Shown piece by piece: positions 60,906 through 64,000 of a DNA stretch of 64,000 nt; the stretch's first letter is position 1, and each line of letters starts with the position of its first letter. The translations under genes were made by a program, and so were the position numbers. The notes under the pieces are model-generated. The model ran no database searches, was not told the origin of the DNA, and worked only from the letters and a program-made list of their open reading frames with translations. The stretch comes from Dreissena polymorpha. Taxonomy: Eukaryota > Mollusca > Bivalvia > Myida > Dreissenidae. Location: NCBI RefSeq assembly GCF_020536995.1, contig NC_068369.1, forward strand, positions 18,455,921 through 18,519,920, in the 5' to 3' direction.

Positions 60906-61771
60906 GACAACAAACAAGGGCTGTTTGTAAAACATCATGCCCCCCATATGGGCTGTCAGTTGCAGTGGCAGCCAATGTGTGGATACGTTCGTTTTTTGTC
61001 ACTGTGACCTCGACCTAGTGACCTGAAAATCAATAGGGGTCATCTGCCAGTCATTATCAATCTACCTATGAAGTTTCATGATCCAAGGCGTACGCATTCT
61101 TGAGTTATCATCCTGAAACCATTTAACCGTTTCGAGTCACTGTGACCTTGACCTTTAACCTAGTGACCTGAAAATTAATAGGTGTCATCTGCCAGTCATG
61201 ATCAATGTTCCTATGAAGTTTCATGATCCTAGGCATAAGCATTCTTGAGTTATCATCCGGAAACCATGTTACTGTTTCAAGTCACTGTGACCTTGACCTT
61301 TGACCTAGTTACCTGAAAATCAATAGGGTTCATCTGCCAGTCATGATCAATGTACCTATGAAGTTTCATTATCCTAGGCAAAAGCATTCTTGAGTTATCA
61401 TCCGGAAACCATTTTACTGTATCGAGTTGCTGTGACCTTGACCTAGTGAACTAAAAATCAATAGGGGTCATCTGCCAGTCATGATCAATGTACCTATGAA
61501 GTTTCATGACCCTAGGCCTAAGCATTCTTGAATAATCATCCGGAAACCATTTTACTATTTCAAGTCACTGTGACCTTGACATTTGACCTTGTGACCTGAA
61601 AATCAATAGGGGTCATCTGCGAGTCATGATCAATGTACCTATGAAGTTTCATGATCCTAGGCCTAAGCGTTCTTGAGTTATCATCCGGAAACTATCTGGT
61701 GGGTGGACGGACCGACCGGCCGACATGTGCAAAACAATATACCCCTCTTATTCAAAGGGGGCCATAAAAAT
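60906..61771 (+). repeat. Array of about 130-bp units with GTGACCTTGACC
   Basis: Five units share CACTGTGACCTTGACCTTTG, ACCTGAAAATCAATAGG, CATCTGCCAGTCATGATCAA, TATGAAGTTTCATGATCC and TTGAGTTATCATCCGGAAAC. The array opens with ACAAGGGCTGTTTGTAAAAC and GCCCCCCATATGGGC. It closes with GGACGGACCGACC and TTCAAAGGGGGCCATAAAAA, the same design as the other modules in this window. Confidence 0.85.
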
Positions 61772-61972
61772 CTACAGTGACCACAGGCTAATAGGGGACC
61801 ACACTATTCACCTAGAATGTATTTTTGTATAGAAGAAACTCCCTTTAATCTTGAAGTTCCATGAAAGCTGAAAGTGTCATGCCTGATTAGCTTATGCAGA
61901 CTTCACAGGCTAATCTGAGACGATATTTTAGGCACATGCATCTTGCCTGGTTTTCCCAAAGAGCGGCTCACT
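61772..61972. mobile_element. Decayed GCACAGGCTAATC MITE (copy 4)
   Basis: ACCACAGGCTAATAGGGGAC and GAAAGTGTCATGCCTGATTAG, then CTTCACAGGCTAATCTGAGA and the end GGTTTTCCCAAAGAGCGGCTC, match the family. The left terminal repeat is missing, because it abuts the preceding array. Confidence 0.75.
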
Positions 61973-64000
61973 TACCGTATATAAGTCAGTGAAACCCAAG
62001 ACAAAGTGTGTTGAAAAATGGTATTCATACTGTATTGGGACCTATAAACAACAAACACATAAAGGTAATTGATTTTTTATATATTTTTTGAGCCAGTCAA
62101 AATATCTTAAAATAAAACAACTATCACACTTTGTTAAGTCATTACCAAGCTTAAGAATAAATAGAAGCACCTTGGTAATAGATAAAAACATTGCAGGTCA
62201 CATGGTACACAATCTTTGATGATGTCGTAATAAAATGGCAATTTCTAAATAAGCAAACACACACTATGCCACTACTTTAAAGCGTCACTGTAGAAAAAAA
62301 AGTCACTGATCACATCTTTGTTGAAAATTAAATACAACCATTTAGTGTTAGTTTCAGTCAAACAACATTCAAACAACCATTGAATCTTTTTTTTTAATTC
62401 ACTGATAATGTAACAATGTTTTTGCAATTGCCAAAACACGGATTAGAGTATTAAAATACTAGTAAAAGAGAAACAACTGTTTTCCATACAGAAGATTTAA
62501 AATACAGGAGGATGTCACAAAGTTTGTAATGCATGTACACGGAACTTTGTATTTAAAATTAAATATTAAAAAAAAACACACTGGGTTACTGTTAAAAAAG
62601 AACAGGCCATTTCAATATGAAGACCAAAAAATGCCATTAATTTCTCCAAACCAAGTGGTGCTAATTGATAAGAATGTTGTTTTTAAGTGTGACTCTCCGA
62701 GTTGTTTACCCCAACAAAAAATCTTCCCCCCCCCCCCCGCATCAGAACAAACAATATCCCTACAAACACTAAATAAGCATAGCAAGTGTTTGTTAATTTT
62801 TGAATGATTCAACTTTACAACTCAATGACATGAACAATGGCACAAAACAAATATGATGGCATAACACAGACTTAAAAAATACTAAATAAACTATATATAA
62901 TGAATATAACTTAAACAGCAGGGTTTTTATTCAGACACTGTATAAAAGCTTGACTGTTTAGCACCAGCTAACGTGCAAAGAGGCTTAAAGAAAATGTATT
63001 TAATACAACAGTAAACATATGCATTAATTAACAGAAATTAAGTATTCAAAATTTGATAATGCTATTAGCTACATAAAGTACATGTGAAATAAACCAATTT
63101 TTCGGCAGTTGGCAGTAGAGTATGGAATTTTTTGAAGAAGTCAATGCAAGATATAGCAACATTCCTCATTAATCATGATGACACCGTGCTGCTTAGCGCA
63201 TCGGCTACTCTGATCAGTCAACATTCATCATTCAGCCTGTTTTGAGTTGCTAGGCTAGAACAGTAGATGTTATCTGGACTTTCAAATCCTGACATGGTGG
63301 ATTATTATGACCTTCCGATATCCAATTGCATTTGCTGTTTAAGGAAACGTAATTGATAAACATTCTGTAGGATTCAACTATACATAACGGAGAAAAATAC
63401 AAATTTATCTGGAGCTCAGCTTGAAGACAAAGTTTTCTTATAATCAACATGTTTTGTCTACAGCTGTTTGAGATATAATTGTTGTTTTGTCATTAAAATG
63501 TTTCCCCAATGTTTATTTGTTTACCCTTTTATGCCATAAATATGTGCATACTGATTTTCTAGGTCATACTTGCTACATTTGCTCCTCGTACGTTTCTTCC
63601 CAGCATAAGTCATTAATCTTGCATATATAAAGGAAAACAACTAAGTGTGTAATGCTGTGGTTACATGTTTAAAGCAAATCGCTTATATAAGGTTAAAAAA
63701 ACATTTTTGTTTTATTTGAAATTCAGTATCACAACCCATTGAAATACAAACTTGTGTAGTGAAGCATAACAACTGAACAGACAAGTAAGATAGCATTCAT
63801 AAAAAAAAATGAAACAATGACAAACAATGAGGTATAAAAAACAAACTTTCCATGAAACAAATTGAACAGTTTTGAATTTCAATAACTTGACCATTAATAT
63901 TTCTATCAACATCCTCTATTGTATTACAGCTTGAACCAAACTCAAGAACATAAATGGTAACCTTCCTAGTGTCCTGTATTTATACAGACATAACCAAAAA
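61973..64000. other. Right-hand intergenic region, nothing recognised
   Basis: About 2 kb of AT-rich sequence with a poly-C run at about 62728-62738. Open frames are below 100 codons without family motifs, and no repeat family already seen here recurs. Confidence 0.35.

Noticed and set aside
62529-62812. Frames near the poly-C run
   Set aside because: Short, on both strands, and broken by a mononucleotide run; no motif.

Overview
The window is eukaryotic nuclear DNA from a mollusc, most likely a bivalve. The dispersed repeats (modules with GTCCGTCC tracts, GGTCAAGGTCA satellites, and palindromic MITEs built around GCACAGGCTAATC) resemble those of dreissenid mussels, but the species is inferred, not shown. 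The genes are intron-rich with canonical GT-AG junctions. I rebuilt three multi-exon genes by reading exons and checking that every junction keeps phase, plus the 5' part of a fourth.

Left part (0-14 kb, minus strand): two head-to-tail paralogues with an acidic N-terminus, a Cys-motif exon and an OTU cysteine-protease domain. The complete copy (13613 to 7688) splices in phase from the OTU domain into a large Mab-21/cGAS-like exon, so it looks like one OTU-Mab-21 fusion gene. Its Mab-21 exon carries two single-base frame changes. The other copy (2283 to 355) runs off the left edge after the exon with the catalytic Cys.

Middle (20.8-30.6 kb, minus strand): a complete six-exon gene for electron transfer flavoprotein subunit beta (ETFB, 257 aa). 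Its introns hold tandem arrays, a 2.3-kb TTAA-flanked DNA transposon with a THAP-like fragment, and an 822-bp TIR element carrying a small two-exon ORF.

Right part (38.2-54.2 kb, plus strand): a complete twelve-exon gamma-glutamyltransferase / glutathione hydrolase gene (626 aa), with membrane anchor, catalytic Thr and substrate-binding motifs. Beyond it lie a 2.3-kb array of a 42-bp satellite, a decayed LINE (about 58.6-60.6 kb), and repeat-bearing sequence without visible genes.

The most unusual structural signal is that four minisatellites (OTU-Mab-21 exon 5; GGT exons 4, 9 and 11) have units made of the 3' end of an exon plus its 5' splice site, so each multiplies a splice donor. The next most interesting are the OTU-Mab-21 fusion itself and a TTAA-flanked MITE family with a tRNA-like core. 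No rRNA, CRISPR, operon or virus-like element was recognised.
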